Shown here piece after piece: positions 54,361 through 63,353 of a stretch of 64,000 nt of DNA. Source of the DNA: Sphingobacteriaceae bacterium (GTDB taxonomy: Bacteria; Bacteroidota; Bacteroidia; Sphingobacteriales; Sphingobacteriaceae); contig JAGIAD010000006.1 of the NCBI GenBank assembly GCA_017745075.1, forward strand, positions 62,001-126,000, in the 5' to 3' direction. A program made the position numbers and the translations under genes. Every line of letters starts with the position of its first letter. The first letter of the stretch is position 1. The notes beneath the pieces are model-generated. The model had not been told where the DNA came from. It ran no database searches and saw nothing but the letters and a program-made list of their open reading frames with translations.

Positions 54361-55305
54361 ATGCAAGAAAAAATTGTTGTTTTAGGCTCTAATGGGCAAA
54401 TTGGCACCGAGTTGGTAACCACGCTACGTAAAATATATGGCGATGATCATGTTGTTGCTTGCGATATACGCAGGCCCGATTATGATATTAAAAATTCTGC
54501 ACCCTTCGAATTTGTGAATGTACTTGATAAAGAAATGATTCATGGCATTTTCGTAAAATACAGGCCAACACAGGTTTATCTTTTAGCGGCTTTATTATCG
54601 GCTACAGGCGAGCAAAACCCGAAACTGGCCTGGGATTTAAATATGAACGGCTTACTGAATGTTTTAGATTTAGCTTTAGAATATAAAACTGCAAAAGTAT
54701 ACTGGCCAAGTTCTATCGCAGTTTTTGGCCCTAATTCGCCAAAAGACAATACTTCGCAATACTGTGTAATGGATCCGAATACCGTTTACGGAATCAGTAA
54801 ATTGGCCGGAGAACGCTGGTGCGAGTATTATAACCAAAAATACGGATTGGATGTACGCAGTATCCGTTATCCCGGATTAATCAGCTGGAAAGCAGCTCCG
54901 GGTGGTGGTACAACAGATTATGCGATTCATATTTTTCACGATGCATTAAAAAAAGGTAGTTATCAAAGTTTCTTAAGTGCAGAAACGGAGCTTCCGATGA
55001 TGTATATGGATGATGCCATCCGTGGTACGATTGAGCTGATGGATGCACCTGCAGATCAGATTTCGGTACGCAGCAGTTACAATTTTGCAGGGGTAAGCTT
55101 TACGCCTGAGGTTTTGGCGGCAGAAATCAGGAAACATATTCCGGATTTTACCTTATCTTACACCGCTAATGATCCCCGTCAGCAGATTGCAAACAGCTGG
55201 CCACGTTCTATCGACGATGATTATGCAGCAAAAGACTGGGGATGGAAACCAGAGTTTGATTTATCCAAACTCACAATTGACATGTTGAATAATTTAAAAA
55301 AATAA
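54361..55305 (+). CDS. L-threonine 3-dehydrogenase (SDR-type) or related NAD-dependent epimerase
   Basis: A 314-residue extended SDR. The cofactor motif is GSNGQIGTEL, the catalytic Tyr-x-x-x-Lys is YGISKLAGE and the Ser is in WPSSIAVFGP. The ACDIRRPDYD acidic stretch, the NPKLAWDLNMNGLLNVL segment and RYPGLISWKAAPGGGTTDYAI match the NAD-dependent SDR-type threonine dehydrogenases of bacteria and archaea, which convert threonine to 2-amino-3-ketobutyrate. The usual partner kbl (glycine C-acetyltransferase) is not in the window. It is preceded by a -7-like TACCTTTG and appears to be monocistronic. Confidence 0.86.
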   Translation: MQEKIVVLGSNGQIGTELVTTLRKIYGDDHVVACDIRRPDYDIKNSAPFEFVNVLDKEMIHGIFVKYRPTQVYLLAALLSATGEQNPKLAWDLNMNGLLNVLDLALEYKTAKVYWPSSIAVFGPNSPKDNTSQYCVMDPNTVYGISKLAGERWCEYYNQKYGLDVRSIRYPGLISWKAAPGGGTTDYAIHIFHDALKKGSYQSFLSAETELPMMYMDDAIRGTIELMDAPADQISVRSSYNFAGVSFTPEVLAAEIRKHIPDFTLSYTANDPRQQIANSWPRSIDDDYAAKDWGWKPEFDLSKLTIDMLNNLKK

Positions 55306-55398
55306 GTAGAGAGGTTAAAGGTGTAGGGTATAAGGCATAAGTTAATATACCGTCTTGATACTCGATTCCCCATACTTGATACTAAAATACTCCAAACA

Positions 55399-56127
55399 AT
55401 GGGAAGAGCATTCGAATTTAGAAAAGAGCGAAAATTTAAGCGTTGGGCCAAAATGGCGGTTCAGTTTACACGTATTGGTAAAGATATTGTAATGGCAGTT
55501 AAGGAATCAGGACCTCATCCGGAAACCAACTCCCGTTTACGTACCGCAATACAAAATGCGAAAGCCGTAAATATGCCAAAAGATAGGGTAGAGGCGGCAA
55601 TTAAGCGTGCATCTGATAAATCTCTGGCTAACTATGAAGAAATTGTATACGAAGGTTATGCGCCGCACGGTGTTGCTGTTTTAATTGAAACAGCTACTGA
55701 CAATACCAACCGTACAGTAGCAAACATTCGCAGTTATTTTAACAAAACGAATGGTACTTTAGGAAAAACCGGATCATTAGACTTTGTTTTTAACCGTAAA
55801 TCTATTTTCCGTTTTGTACCTGCTGAAGGTTTAGACCTGGAAGAACTGGAGTTTGAATTAATTGATGCTGGTTTGGAAGAACTTTATGTTGAGGCAGATG
55901 AGGAAGGAAACGATATTGTGGTTGCCCAGGGTGCTTTCGAAAACTTTGGTTCTTTACAGAAAGCTTTGGAAGAAAAAGGTATTGAACTAAAAAGTTCGAA
56001 ATTAGAGCGTATTGCTTTATCCCATCACGAGGTTACAGAAGAGCAGGCAGCTGATGTATTAAAATTGATTGATAAACTGGAGGAAGACGATGATGTACAG
56101 GCGGTTTATCACAATATGGCCGAGTAA
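55399..56127 (+). CDS. YebC/PmpR family regulator/translation factor
   Basis: A 242-residue protein of the YebC/PmpR family, close to full length. The N-terminal basic helical domain (GRAFEFRKERKFKRWAKMAVQFTRIGKDI) and the MPKDRVEAAIKRA segment are diagnostic, followed by the two alpha/beta domains (YEGYAPHGVAVLIETATDNTNRTVANIRSYF and AYHNMAE-type end, here VQAVYHNMAE). Members are annotated as DNA-binding regulators, and several have recently been linked to translation of proline stretches. The ATG at 55399 is preceded by word repeats. A clear terminator follows at 56150. Confidence 0.93.
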   Translation: MGRAFEFRKERKFKRWAKMAVQFTRIGKDIVMAVKESGPHPETNSRLRTAIQNAKAVNMPKDRVEAAIKRASDKSLANYEEIVYEGYAPHGVAVLIETATDNTNRTVANIRSYFNKTNGTLGKTGSLDFVFNRKSIFRFVPAEGLDLEELEFELIDAGLEELYVEADEEGNDIVVAQGAFENFGSLQKALEEKGIELKSSKLERIALSHHEVTEEQAADVLKLIDKLEEDDDVQAVYHNMAE

Positions 56128-56149
56128 CGGCAATTGAATAATTTATTTA

Positions 56150-56187
56150 GAAGAGCTTGAAGAATTTTTCTTCAGGCTCTTTTTTTG
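56150..56187 (+). terminator. Intrinsic terminator after the YebC gene
   Basis: GAAGAGCTTGAAGAA pairs with TTCTTCAGGCTCTTTT around a short T loop, and seven or more T residues follow. Confidence 0.88.
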
Positions 56188-56228
56188 TCTTTTTTTCGGA
56201 AATCAGAACTTGTGCTTATCGGTTATAG

Positions 56229-56282
56229 CAGTCCCGCCATCACTTCAAGTCCTCGGCCTCGTTCCTCAACCTCCGGGCTTTC
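56229..56282. repeat. Dispersed CAGTCCCGC repeat, second copy
   Basis: CAGTCCCGCC, then TCAAGTCCTCGGCC and CTCCGGGCTTTCC, as at 28720-28760. Confidence 0.6.
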
Positions 56283-56383
56283 CGTTTTGTCGGGTCTATT
56301 TTACTTTGGTCAGCCGGGGTAAGTTAAACCTTAGTCATAACTAATGTAAAAAATCGGGACCCTTTTTGTTTTGCGGTGTTTAG

Positions 56384-56412
56384 ACCTCGCAGGTTTTCAA
56401 AACCTGCGAGGT
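56384..56412. terminator. Bidirectional hairpin between YebC and esterase genes
   Basis: ACCTCGCAGGTTTT pairs with AAAACCTGCGAGGT exactly, with a one-base loop, then TTTTTATTTAA on the plus strand. It lies between two convergent genes. Confidence 0.78.
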
Positions 56413-56427
56413 TTTTTATTTAATCTA

Positions 56428-57207
56428 CTATTTTTTATGTGAAAATAACCAGGGTAATAAATCCGGTTCGGCAAATGCACTGTCCCAGCTATTGTGATTG
56501 GCATTCGGATACAAGGTAAACTTCACTTCTTTACCGACGGTTTTTAGTCGCTCAGCAATGGCGATTGAAAATGCCGGATCCACAATATCATCTTTTGCAC
56601 CATGAAAGATCCAAAGGGGTATTTTTTGATACTTTTTAATGTTGTTGGTGTTGTCTCCACCACAAATAGCAATAGCTGCTGCAAATTTACGACGTTCTCT
56701 CCTTAATAATTCGTAAGTACCCATAGCGCCCATGGATAAGCCGCCAACATAAACCTGATCTCTGTTTACATACGGTTTTTTAAGGAAATTTTTAACCATT
56801 CCCTGGAGGGCATGCATGGCCTTGGTAGGCTTCCCATCTTCTATAAAGCTGATTTTTCTTTTGCCTTTGGCATCTTGCTCAAAATTGACATTTGCCCAAT
56901 AATCGTCCTTTGGACATTGTGGGAAAACAACAATAGCAGGAAAATTTTTGCGTACATCTGGTTTTAAGAATAGTTTTCCGCCATGTACCAGCTGGCTTGC
57001 ATTATCGTTGCCTCTCTCTCCAGCTCCGTGCAAGAAGAAAACGATCGGATATTTTTGATCAGGGTTAAAATTTTCAGGAAACAATATCCTATAGTAAATT
57101 GAATCTTTTCCTTTAATAAAGCTTCCCCTGTCGTATTTTTTAAAATCTTGAGCGTTTAAAAAGAGTACAGAAAAAAGAATGCAGATTGCTAAAATAATCT
57201 TTTTCAT
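56428..57207 (-). CDS. Secreted alpha/beta-hydrolase (esterase-like)
   Basis: A 259-residue protein with a signal peptide (IILAICILFSVLFLNAQ) and an alpha/beta-hydrolase fold. The nucleophile Ser is in GGLSMGAMGTYELL, the Asp is likely that of GAKDDIVDP and the His is that of PNANHNSWDSAF. The N-terminal strand segment YPIVFFLHGAGERGND with an oxyanion-hole HG is typical of PHB-depolymerase or carbohydrate esterase types, which in such loci remove acyl groups from glycans or peptides. I start at 57207, at the signal peptide. Its gene follows a terminator from the GH3 gene, whose T-tract contains a TATTTTTG -7-like word. Confidence 0.86.
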   Translation of the reverse strand: MKKIILAICILFSVLFLNAQDFKKYDRGSFIKGKDSIYYRILFPENFNPDQKYPIVFFLHGAGERGNDNASQLVHGGKLFLKPDVRKNFPAIVVFPQCPKDDYWANVNFEQDAKGKRKISFIEDGKPTKAMHALQGMVKNFLKKPYVNRDQVYVGGLSMGAMGTYELLRRERRKFAAAIAICGGDNTNNIKKYQKIPLWIFHGAKDDIVDPAFSIAIAERLKTVGKEVKFTLYPNANHNSWDSAFAEPDLLPWLFSHKK

Positions 57208-57238
57208 CTTTTTAGTTTTTTTATTCAACAAAAATAGA

Positions 57239-57270
57239 AAACCCTGACTACTTTACAATAGTACAGGGTT
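57239..57270 (-). terminator. Intrinsic terminator after the GH3 gene
   Basis: On the minus strand AACCCTGTACTA pairs with TAGTCAGGGTT (one bulged base) and is followed by TTCTATTTTTG. Confidence 0.75.
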
Positions 57271-57291
57271 CATAACCAAACCTAATCGTTT

Positions 57292-59589
57292 TTATTTCAA
57301 CGTGAAAGATGCCTCTTTTACATCGCGTGAGTTTGTACCAATAAATACTTTGAAATCGCCAGGTTCTGCCACAAATTTCAGATCTGAATTATAAAATTTC
57401 AGGTCGTTTTCAGAAATATTGAAAGTGATCGTTTTGCTTTCTCCGGCTTTTAAATCCACCTTCTTGAAGCCTTTTAATTCTTTAACCGGGCGGGTAATGC
57501 TGCCTACAAGGTCCTGAATGTATAATTGAACCACCTCTTTACCATCATATTTACCGGTATTGCTTAAAGTAACCGACGCTGTGATCGATTTTCCTTTGGT
57601 TAAGGTATTTGAACTTAATTTAATATCGCCATAAGAAAATGTGGTATAGCTTAATCCGAAACCAAAAGGATATAACGGATCGTTGCTTACATCTAGGTAA
57701 TTGGAACGGAATTTTTCGAACCATTTACCTTCTGCCAACGGACGGCCGGTATTTTTATGTGCATAATATAATGGCACCTGACCCACATTTTGAGGGAAAG
57801 TGGTACTCAGTTTACCTGATGGATTTACATCGCCAAACAGAACATCGGCAATTGCACTTCCAGCCTCGCTTCCCGGGAACCATACATTTAAAATGGCCGG
57901 GATATTTTGCTGTTCCCAGTTTAATGCCAGCGGACGGCCGGTAAACAATACCAATACCACTGGTTTACCTGTTTTAGCTAAAGCCTTTAACAGGTTTTTC
58001 TGTGTTTCAGGAATCTGGATATCGGTTACACTGCTGCTTTCGCCGGTAAATTCAGAACCTTCTCCAACTGTTGCCACAATTACATCCGATTTTTTTGCTA
58101 CTTCCAGGGCTTCTTTAATCATTTCAGCTTCGGTACGGGGATCGCGTTTGTAAGTAGGATTGTGGATATTTACATAACGGTGTTCCATGGTAGAATCGGC
58201 CAGGAAATTGGCACCACGTGCAGTTAATATTTTGGCGTTATTGCCAACGGCATTTTTCAAACCTTGCAATACGGTAACCGACTGATCAAAAAGGGCGGCA
58301 ACACTCCAGGTACCGTACATATTTGCTGTATTATCAGCTAATGGCCCGATTAAACCGATCGTACCTGATTTTTTTAATGGAAGGATGTTGTTATTATTTT
58401 TTAACAGTACAAAGCTTTCGCCAGCAACCTGGCGTGCCACTTGGCGGTTAGCAGGGCTGAAAACCTCTTTTTCTGCTCTTTCAGGGTTACAGAACTTATA
58501 AGGATCAGTAAATAAGCCCAGTTTATATTTTGCCTGAAGTACCAATCTGCAGGCCCTGTCGATCTGAGCCATACTTACTTTTTTCTCAGCTAAAGATTTT
58601 TTTAGGGTTCCTAAAAATCCCTCACCAACCATGTCCATATCTATGCCTGCATTTAAAGCCAGTGCTGAAACGGTTTGCAGATCGCCCATACCATGTGCAA
58701 TCATTTCAGGAATACCCGTATAATCGGTCACTACAAAACCTTTAAAACCCCACTGATTACGTAGAACATCAGTCATTAGCCATTTATTTCCGGTAGCAGG
58801 AATACCATCAACTTCATTAAAAGAAGCCATTATGCTGGCCGCTCCGGCATCAACAGCAGCTTTATATGGTGGAAAATATTCGTTATACATACGCACCCTG
58901 CTCATATCGGTCGTATTATAATCTCTTCCTGCTTCGGCAGCACCATATAGGGCATAATGTTTTACACACGCTAAAATTTCGTTGTTGGCCTGAAGTTTAC
59001 CCTGGTAGCCTTTTACCATAGCTGCTGCAATCTGCGAGCCTAAATAAGCATCTTCTCCACTTCCTTCTGAAATCCGGCCCCAACGTGGATCTCTGGATAT
59101 ATCTACCATAGGAGAGAAGGTCCAGTTGATGCCACTCGCACTTGCTTCTATTGCTGCCACACGTGCTGATTTTTGTACGGTTTCCATATCCCAGATACAG
59201 CTTATGCCCAGGGGGATTGGAAATACAGTATTGTAACCGTGTATCACATCCATTCCGAAAAGTAAAGGGATTTTCATGCGGCTGTTTTCTACCGCAATTT
59301 TTTGAACAGCCTTAATTTTGTCTACACCTTTGATGTTAAATAAACCACCAACCTGTCCGGCTTTTATTTTTTTAGAAATGTCGCTGCTATTGGCCTGTCC
59401 CGTAGTAATATCACCAGAACTTGGCAGGTTCAGCTGACCTATTTTTTCGTCAACCGTCATCTTTGCCATCAGGTTGCTGATGAAGGTATTCATCTTTGCT
59501 TCCTCCGCCGAAACAGGCTTTTTGGTCTGTGCCGATCCGTTCAGTACAAACAGGGTTAAAAAAACAACCAGGATATTCGCTCTCTTCAT
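57292..59589 (-). CDS. Secreted GH3 beta-glucosidase (BglX-like)
   Basis: A 765-residue exoglycosidase with a signal peptide (ILVVFLTLFVLNGSAQ) and the three domains of GH3: an N-terminal TIM barrel (about 40-380) with the catalytic Asp in GFKGFVVTDYTG, a (alpha/beta)6 sandwich (about 400-640, SDVIVATVGEGSEFTGESSS) and a C-terminal fibronectin-type III-like domain (about 670-760). It removes glucose units from the non-reducing ends of beta-gluco-oligosaccharides in the periplasm. Together with the glycoamylase-family gene it suggests beta-1,2-glucan, but other beta-glucans cannot be excluded. Confidence 0.94.
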   Translation of the reverse strand: MKRANILVVFLTLFVLNGSAQTKKPVSAEEAKMNTFISNLMAKMTVDEKIGQLNLPSSGDITTGQANSSDISKKIKAGQVGGLFNIKGVDKIKAVQKIAVENSRMKIPLLFGMDVIHGYNTVFPIPLGISCIWDMETVQKSARVAAIEASASGINWTFSPMVDISRDPRWGRISEGSGEDAYLGSQIAAAMVKGYQGKLQANNEILACVKHYALYGAAEAGRDYNTTDMSRVRMYNEYFPPYKAAVDAGAASIMASFNEVDGIPATGNKWLMTDVLRNQWGFKGFVVTDYTGIPEMIAHGMGDLQTVSALALNAGIDMDMVGEGFLGTLKKSLAEKKVSMAQIDRACRLVLQAKYKLGLFTDPYKFCNPERAEKEVFSPANRQVARQVAGESFVLLKNNNNILPLKKSGTIGLIGPLADNTANMYGTWSVAALFDQSVTVLQGLKNAVGNNAKILTARGANFLADSTMEHRYVNIHNPTYKRDPRTEAEMIKEALEVAKKSDVIVATVGEGSEFTGESSSVTDIQIPETQKNLLKALAKTGKPVVLVLFTGRPLALNWEQQNIPAILNVWFPGSEAGSAIADVLFGDVNPSGKLSTTFPQNVGQVPLYYAHKNTGRPLAEGKWFEKFRSNYLDVSNDPLYPFGFGLSYTTFSYGDIKLSSNTLTKGKSITASVTLSNTGKYDGKEVVQLYIQDLVGSITRPVKELKGFKKVDLKAGESKTITFNISENDLKFYNSDLKFVAEPGDFKVFIGTNSRDVKEASFTLK

Positions 59590-59690
59590 TATATGTGTGT
59601 TTTATTCTTTATTAATCAAATTTTGTGGTAATCGTTAAAAACGATTGGTTATTTCCACACTCGTTAGAAACGAGCGTGAGCTATATTTTA

Positions 59691-61445
59691 TTAATCAACT
59701 TTTTTTACTTCGGTTTTTACCGATACACCATTCTCATTTATTGCCTCTATAGAAAAATAATACGCTTTCTGACTATCCATTGCCTTGAACCAGTACTCAT
59801 TAAAATCGTGGATCATGATACAGTTATACAGTTTATCGGGTGCTGTGCCGTAATAAAGATTATAGGCAAAGGCATTATCAACAGGTTCCCATTTGATGTA
59901 GGCGCTGCGTTTGTCTTTTTCTGTCCTTAAAACGATCAGGTTTTTCACTTTTGTTGGTTTCTCGCCGTTGCCATTGCCGAATACACGTAAGCCACTGATG
60001 GCAAATTTTCCGGTAGGCATGTGTATGTTGACCATTTTGATGAACCTGGTTTTTACCGGTTTTTGGAGTTCAATGTAATCGTGCGGAACATCCGTTTTAT
60101 TCTGGCTTTTATCAACGAGTATGGTCCACTTTTTTCCGTCTGTGGAAGAAAGGATTTTATACTGGTGGAAAATTCCGGTCTGTTTTCCTAAAAATTCAGC
60201 ATCCTGATCGGCATAATTGATCTGTATGGCATTAACAGTTGCAAGGCTGCCAAGGTCAGTCTGGATCCATTCGCCATTGTTAGCAGTTTTTGCACTCCAG
60301 TAGGTTTTAATATTTTCATCAACCGCGTTGTTGGCATTAAAGCCTCCTAAAGTAGACGAAACGGTAACCGGCTTTTTATAGTTGATGAGCATCCAGCCTG
60401 GCCCTGCAGGACCGTCCTCTTTTCTTTCTGATGGCAAATAAAGCGGGTAATCGCCAAAAGCCGTATTGGTCCACATTACATCATCCTTATCGAAACCTGT
60501 CGGCCAGATCCCCATTCTTCGCTCCCAGGTGTTTTTCACGCAGATAATGCTGGTAGAAATATGCCAGTAATTTTTGTTGTTATCCTGAAAGGTTGATCCA
60601 TGGCCTGCACCACGGGAAAACCCGCCCCCTTTATAACTTAAAGGATCTGATTGCGGAATTGTAGGTGTATCGTAAAACAAAGGTTTGGTACCTACCACTA
60701 CGCCGTCTGAATAGCCACTGAATTCAGTGCCGGGTGCACCATACTGAAAATAATATTTGCCATTGTGTTTGGTCATCCAGGCACCTTCGGCAAAAGGATC
60801 AAGAAAAGTATTGTCCATGTATTCACCAAAGCGCTGCCAGCCATAGCGCCAGCTCTCTAACAGGTACATAGGGGTACGTGTGCCTTTGGGTTTAAAAGTT
60901 TTGCGGTCTAACTCTACGCCATACATCGGGTAATTGTTGCTGCTTCCGTTGTACATGTAAAATTTGCCATCATCATCAGTGAAGAATGCCGGGTCCCAGC
61001 CGCCTATTTCTAAAGAATCGACCAGTGGAAACCATTTGTTCCCTTTAGGATCGGTGCTTCCCCACAGGGTAAAATTTTTGGTATAGGTACTTCCAAAAAC
61101 CACCATTGTGTCGCCTATAATGCCTACGCCAGGTGCACAGAGTTCATCTTTTGTTTTATTCCACGGACGAAGGAATTTCCTTTCGTGGAACTTCCAGTTC
61201 AGCATATCGGCACTGTGCCAATAACCCCACTGGTTGGTACTGAAAAGAAAGAAATCACCTTTATAATTTACGATTACAGGATCGGCGGTGGCCCGGTGTT
61301 TACCCCATTCGGTAAAAGATTCGAAGGGCGTATAACCATAATCGATGTTGATGGGATTGCAATAAGTTTTCTGTTGTGCAGAAACTGTACAGGCAGCACT
61401 ACAGAACAAGCTCACTAAAAATATTTTGAATAAATGTTTAGCCAT
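59691..61445 (-). CDS. Secreted GH43-type glycoside hydrolase with discoidin and FN3 modules
   Basis: A 584-residue protein with a signal peptide (IFLVSLFCSAACTVSAQ). The N-terminal five-bladed propeller (about 25-330) has the GH43-like first Asp in HRATADPVIVNYKGDFF, the FFLFSTNQWGYWHSADMLNW segment and WDPAFFTDDDGKFYMYNGS with the second acidic residue. It is followed by an F5/8 type C (discoidin) carbohydrate-binding module (about 345-480, AVDENIKTYWSAKTANNGEW) and a C-terminal fibronectin III module (about 495-584, LIVLRTEKDKRSAYIKWEPV). The fold is clear, but the substrate (arabinan, xylan or other) cannot be told from sequence. Confidence 0.85.
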   Translation of the reverse strand: MAKHLFKIFLVSLFCSAACTVSAQQKTYCNPINIDYGYTPFESFTEWGKHRATADPVIVNYKGDFFLFSTNQWGYWHSADMLNWKFHERKFLRPWNKTKDELCAPGVGIIGDTMVVFGSTYTKNFTLWGSTDPKGNKWFPLVDSLEIGGWDPAFFTDDDGKFYMYNGSSNNYPMYGVELDRKTFKPKGTRTPMYLLESWRYGWQRFGEYMDNTFLDPFAEGAWMTKHNGKYYFQYGAPGTEFSGYSDGVVVGTKPLFYDTPTIPQSDPLSYKGGGFSRGAGHGSTFQDNNKNYWHISTSIICVKNTWERRMGIWPTGFDKDDVMWTNTAFGDYPLYLPSERKEDGPAGPGWMLINYKKPVTVSSTLGGFNANNAVDENIKTYWSAKTANNGEWIQTDLGSLATVNAIQINYADQDAEFLGKQTGIFHQYKILSSTDGKKWTILVDKSQNKTDVPHDYIELQKPVKTRFIKMVNIHMPTGKFAISGLRVFGNGNGEKPTKVKNLIVLRTEKDKRSAYIKWEPVDNAFAYNLYYGTAPDKLYNCIMIHDFNEYWFKAMDSQKAYYFSIEAINENGVSVKTEVKKVD

Positions 61446-61458
61446 TATTCGTATGTGA

Positions 61459-61860
61459 TTAATTAAAAATGTTTATCCGGGCACAGCTTGAACATCCTAT
61501 TGACATCCCGCTAACGGTTAAACCGGTAACATGCGATTGGTGTTCCCAGTAAACCCACATATCGTGTGCACCACCTGTTGAAGTTAATTTTACGGTATAA
61601 ACATCTCCATTTTCCGGTATCTGGCCGATAACGGTTCCACTCGGAGAATTTGGTGGAATAAAGAAAGAATAAACACCGCCACTGGTATTATTTTCTAACC
61701 TTACATATACGCCATCAGTGGTTGAGTTGGTGGCTGTTACATTTACGGTGGCGAATTTCGCCCTTGCGGTTTTGTGTTTAGCACTTGATATGATCGTAAA
61801 ACCCGAGTTGAGGATTATACTTCCGATCATTGCTGTTAATATTAAAATTACTTTTTTCAT
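61459..61860 (-). CDS. Small secreted protein of unknown family
   Basis: A 133-residue protein with a signal peptide (VILILTAMIGSIILNSGFTI) and a predicted beta-rich mature part. VNVTATNSTTDGVYVRLENN and VYTVKLTSTGGAHDMWVYWE look like strands of a compact beta-sandwich, and the C terminus ends in GCSSCARINIFN, a possible disulfide. I recognise no family. It is 13 bases from the next gene in the polysaccharide locus, so it is co-transcribed and might be a glycan-binding or accessory surface protein. Confidence 0.8.
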   Translation of the reverse strand: MKKVILILTAMIGSIILNSGFTIISSAKHKTARAKFATVNVTATNSTTDGVYVRLENNTSGGVYSFFIPPNSPSGTVIGQIPENGDVYTVKLTSTGGAHDMWVYWEHQSHVTGLTVSGMSIGCSSCARINIFN

Positions 61861-61920
61861 GGTTCTGTAGATTTAATTTGAAATATATGGTGGCTAAACA
61901 TTTATATGCAATTCAATGTA

Positions 61921-63294
61921 TCAGGGTGTGAATTGGAAATCGAGTTTCTTTAATCCATTTTGAACATCTTTATTTCCCATAAACAATTTCCATAGTAGAC
62001 CCGATCTGTAATTTTCAATCATCACTACCATAGGTCCCTGATCTATCCCTAAATATCTTTTTGGATACCAGTTGTCGGTTTCGGAGAAGGCATCATAAAA
62101 ACCATACTTGCCCCAAACTTTATCGCCTAAATCTTCGTAAAGATGCCTGATTACCTTCATCGATTCTTTCGGGGTATAAGGAATAGAAGAAATGGCTGCG
62201 GTTGGAGAGATCACACCGTAATCTTCCTGGAGGCTATGGGCTGCATAGCCTTTTACAGAGTAACTGGCTGTTAAACCCCAGTTATTTTCGCCATAACCTT
62301 TAAATTTTTTGGGGTTGGCTACACAATAATCATGTATGGCTAATGTTTGGTTTACATTATTTTCCCAGTAATCGGCATAGCGGTCTTTTAATCCCTTAGG
62401 ATTTAAACCTAAATATGAATAATGAGCCCAGAATAAAGGACCTACAGAATTTTTTGCACCCTGGTAATCCAATGGGATATGATGCCCATAAAGATCGAAA
62501 TCTGCTTTAATTTTTCCGTCTCTGGCCCAGCCTTCATGATAAACCTCGGCCGGTACAGTGTGGGTAGGGGAGGAAGCGGCCATAACATACATAATTAAAC
62601 ATTCGTTATAACCTTTAACCGGAAAGTTCATTTCCCAGTTATACTCCGGCGACCAATGCCAGTACAATACATTTTTTCCGTTGCGGTACCAGTTAAAATC
62701 TATTCCTTTCCAAAGTTCATCTGCTTTTTTGGCCAAAGCTTTTTCAGCTTCAGTTCCATTTTTATAATATTCGTTAATGCAGATTAATGCCTGTGCAACA
62801 AAAGAGGTTTCTACAAGATCGCCTCCGTTATCTTTCCGCCCAAAAGGACGTACTTTTCCGGTTTCCCCATTTATCCAGTGCGGCCATGCACCATGAAAGC
62901 GATCAGCTTTGGATAGGAAATCCAATATTTTATTCAACCGGTCTAAACCTTCTTTTTTGGTCACATAGTTTCTGTCAATCCCACTTAAAATTGCCATTAA
63001 GCCAAAGCCCGTTGCCCCTGTAGCTACCGTATTTTTATCATTTTCGGGGTATATGTTATCTACATGGAAACGCTCCCTGCCCGCACCTGATGTGGGTTCG
63101 GCACCATCCCAAAAATATTGGAAGGTCTGTTTTTGAACAAGATCCAATAATTCGATATCGGAAAGATTTTTTTTGATGGAAAGGTTGGGATCGTAATTCG
63201 AGCTTTTGCTTTTTACACAAGAAGCAAAAAGTAAAACCGGGCACAGGATCACGATTAGTAAATGCGTAATTTTATTAAGGACAATTTTTTGCAT
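61921..63294 (-). CDS. Glycoamylase-family (PF10091) lipoprotein, possible GH144 beta-1,2-glucanase
   Basis: A 457-residue (alpha/alpha)6-barrel protein of the glycoamylase family with a lipoprotein signal (LLFASCVKSKSS, Cys26), so it is likely on the outer membrane or periplasmic face. Typical segments are LVQKQTFQYFWDGAEPTSGAGRERF, ATGATGFGLMAILSGIDR, the GRKDNGGDLVETSFVAQAL loop, WHWSPEYNWEMNFPVKGYNECLIMYVMAASS and PLFWAHYSYLGLNPKGL, and the last region IDQGPMVVMIENYRSGLLWKLFM. GH144 endo-beta-1,2-glucanases were found in this family, so an endo-beta-1,2-glucanase role is a reasonable guess. Confidence 0.85.
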   Translation of the reverse strand: MQKIVLNKITHLLIVILCPVLLFASCVKSKSSNYDPNLSIKKNLSDIELLDLVQKQTFQYFWDGAEPTSGAGRERFHVDNIYPENDKNTVATGATGFGLMAILSGIDRNYVTKKEGLDRLNKILDFLSKADRFHGAWPHWINGETGKVRPFGRKDNGGDLVETSFVAQALICINEYYKNGTEAEKALAKKADELWKGIDFNWYRNGKNVLYWHWSPEYNWEMNFPVKGYNECLIMYVMAASSPTHTVPAEVYHEGWARDGKIKADFDLYGHHIPLDYQGAKNSVGPLFWAHYSYLGLNPKGLKDRYADYWENNVNQTLAIHDYCVANPKKFKGYGENNWGLTASYSVKGYAAHSLQEDYGVISPTAAISSIPYTPKESMKVIRHLYEDLGDKVWGKYGFYDAFSETDNWYPKRYLGIDQGPMVVMIENYRSGLLWKLFMGNKDVQNGLKKLDFQFTP

Positions 63295-63310
63295 AGGATT
63301 AAATAGAGGA

Positions 63311-63338
63311 AAGGTTGCCGGCGATGACCGACAACCTT
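63311..63338 (-). terminator. Hairpin between SusD-type and glycoamylase-family genes
   Basis: AAGGTTGCCGG pairs with CCGACAACCTT (one mismatch) around a 6-base loop. Minus-strand T residues after it are few (TCCTCT), so it may be an RNA-processing or partial-termination element. Confidence 0.55.
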
Positions 63339-63353
63339 ATTAATTGATATAAT

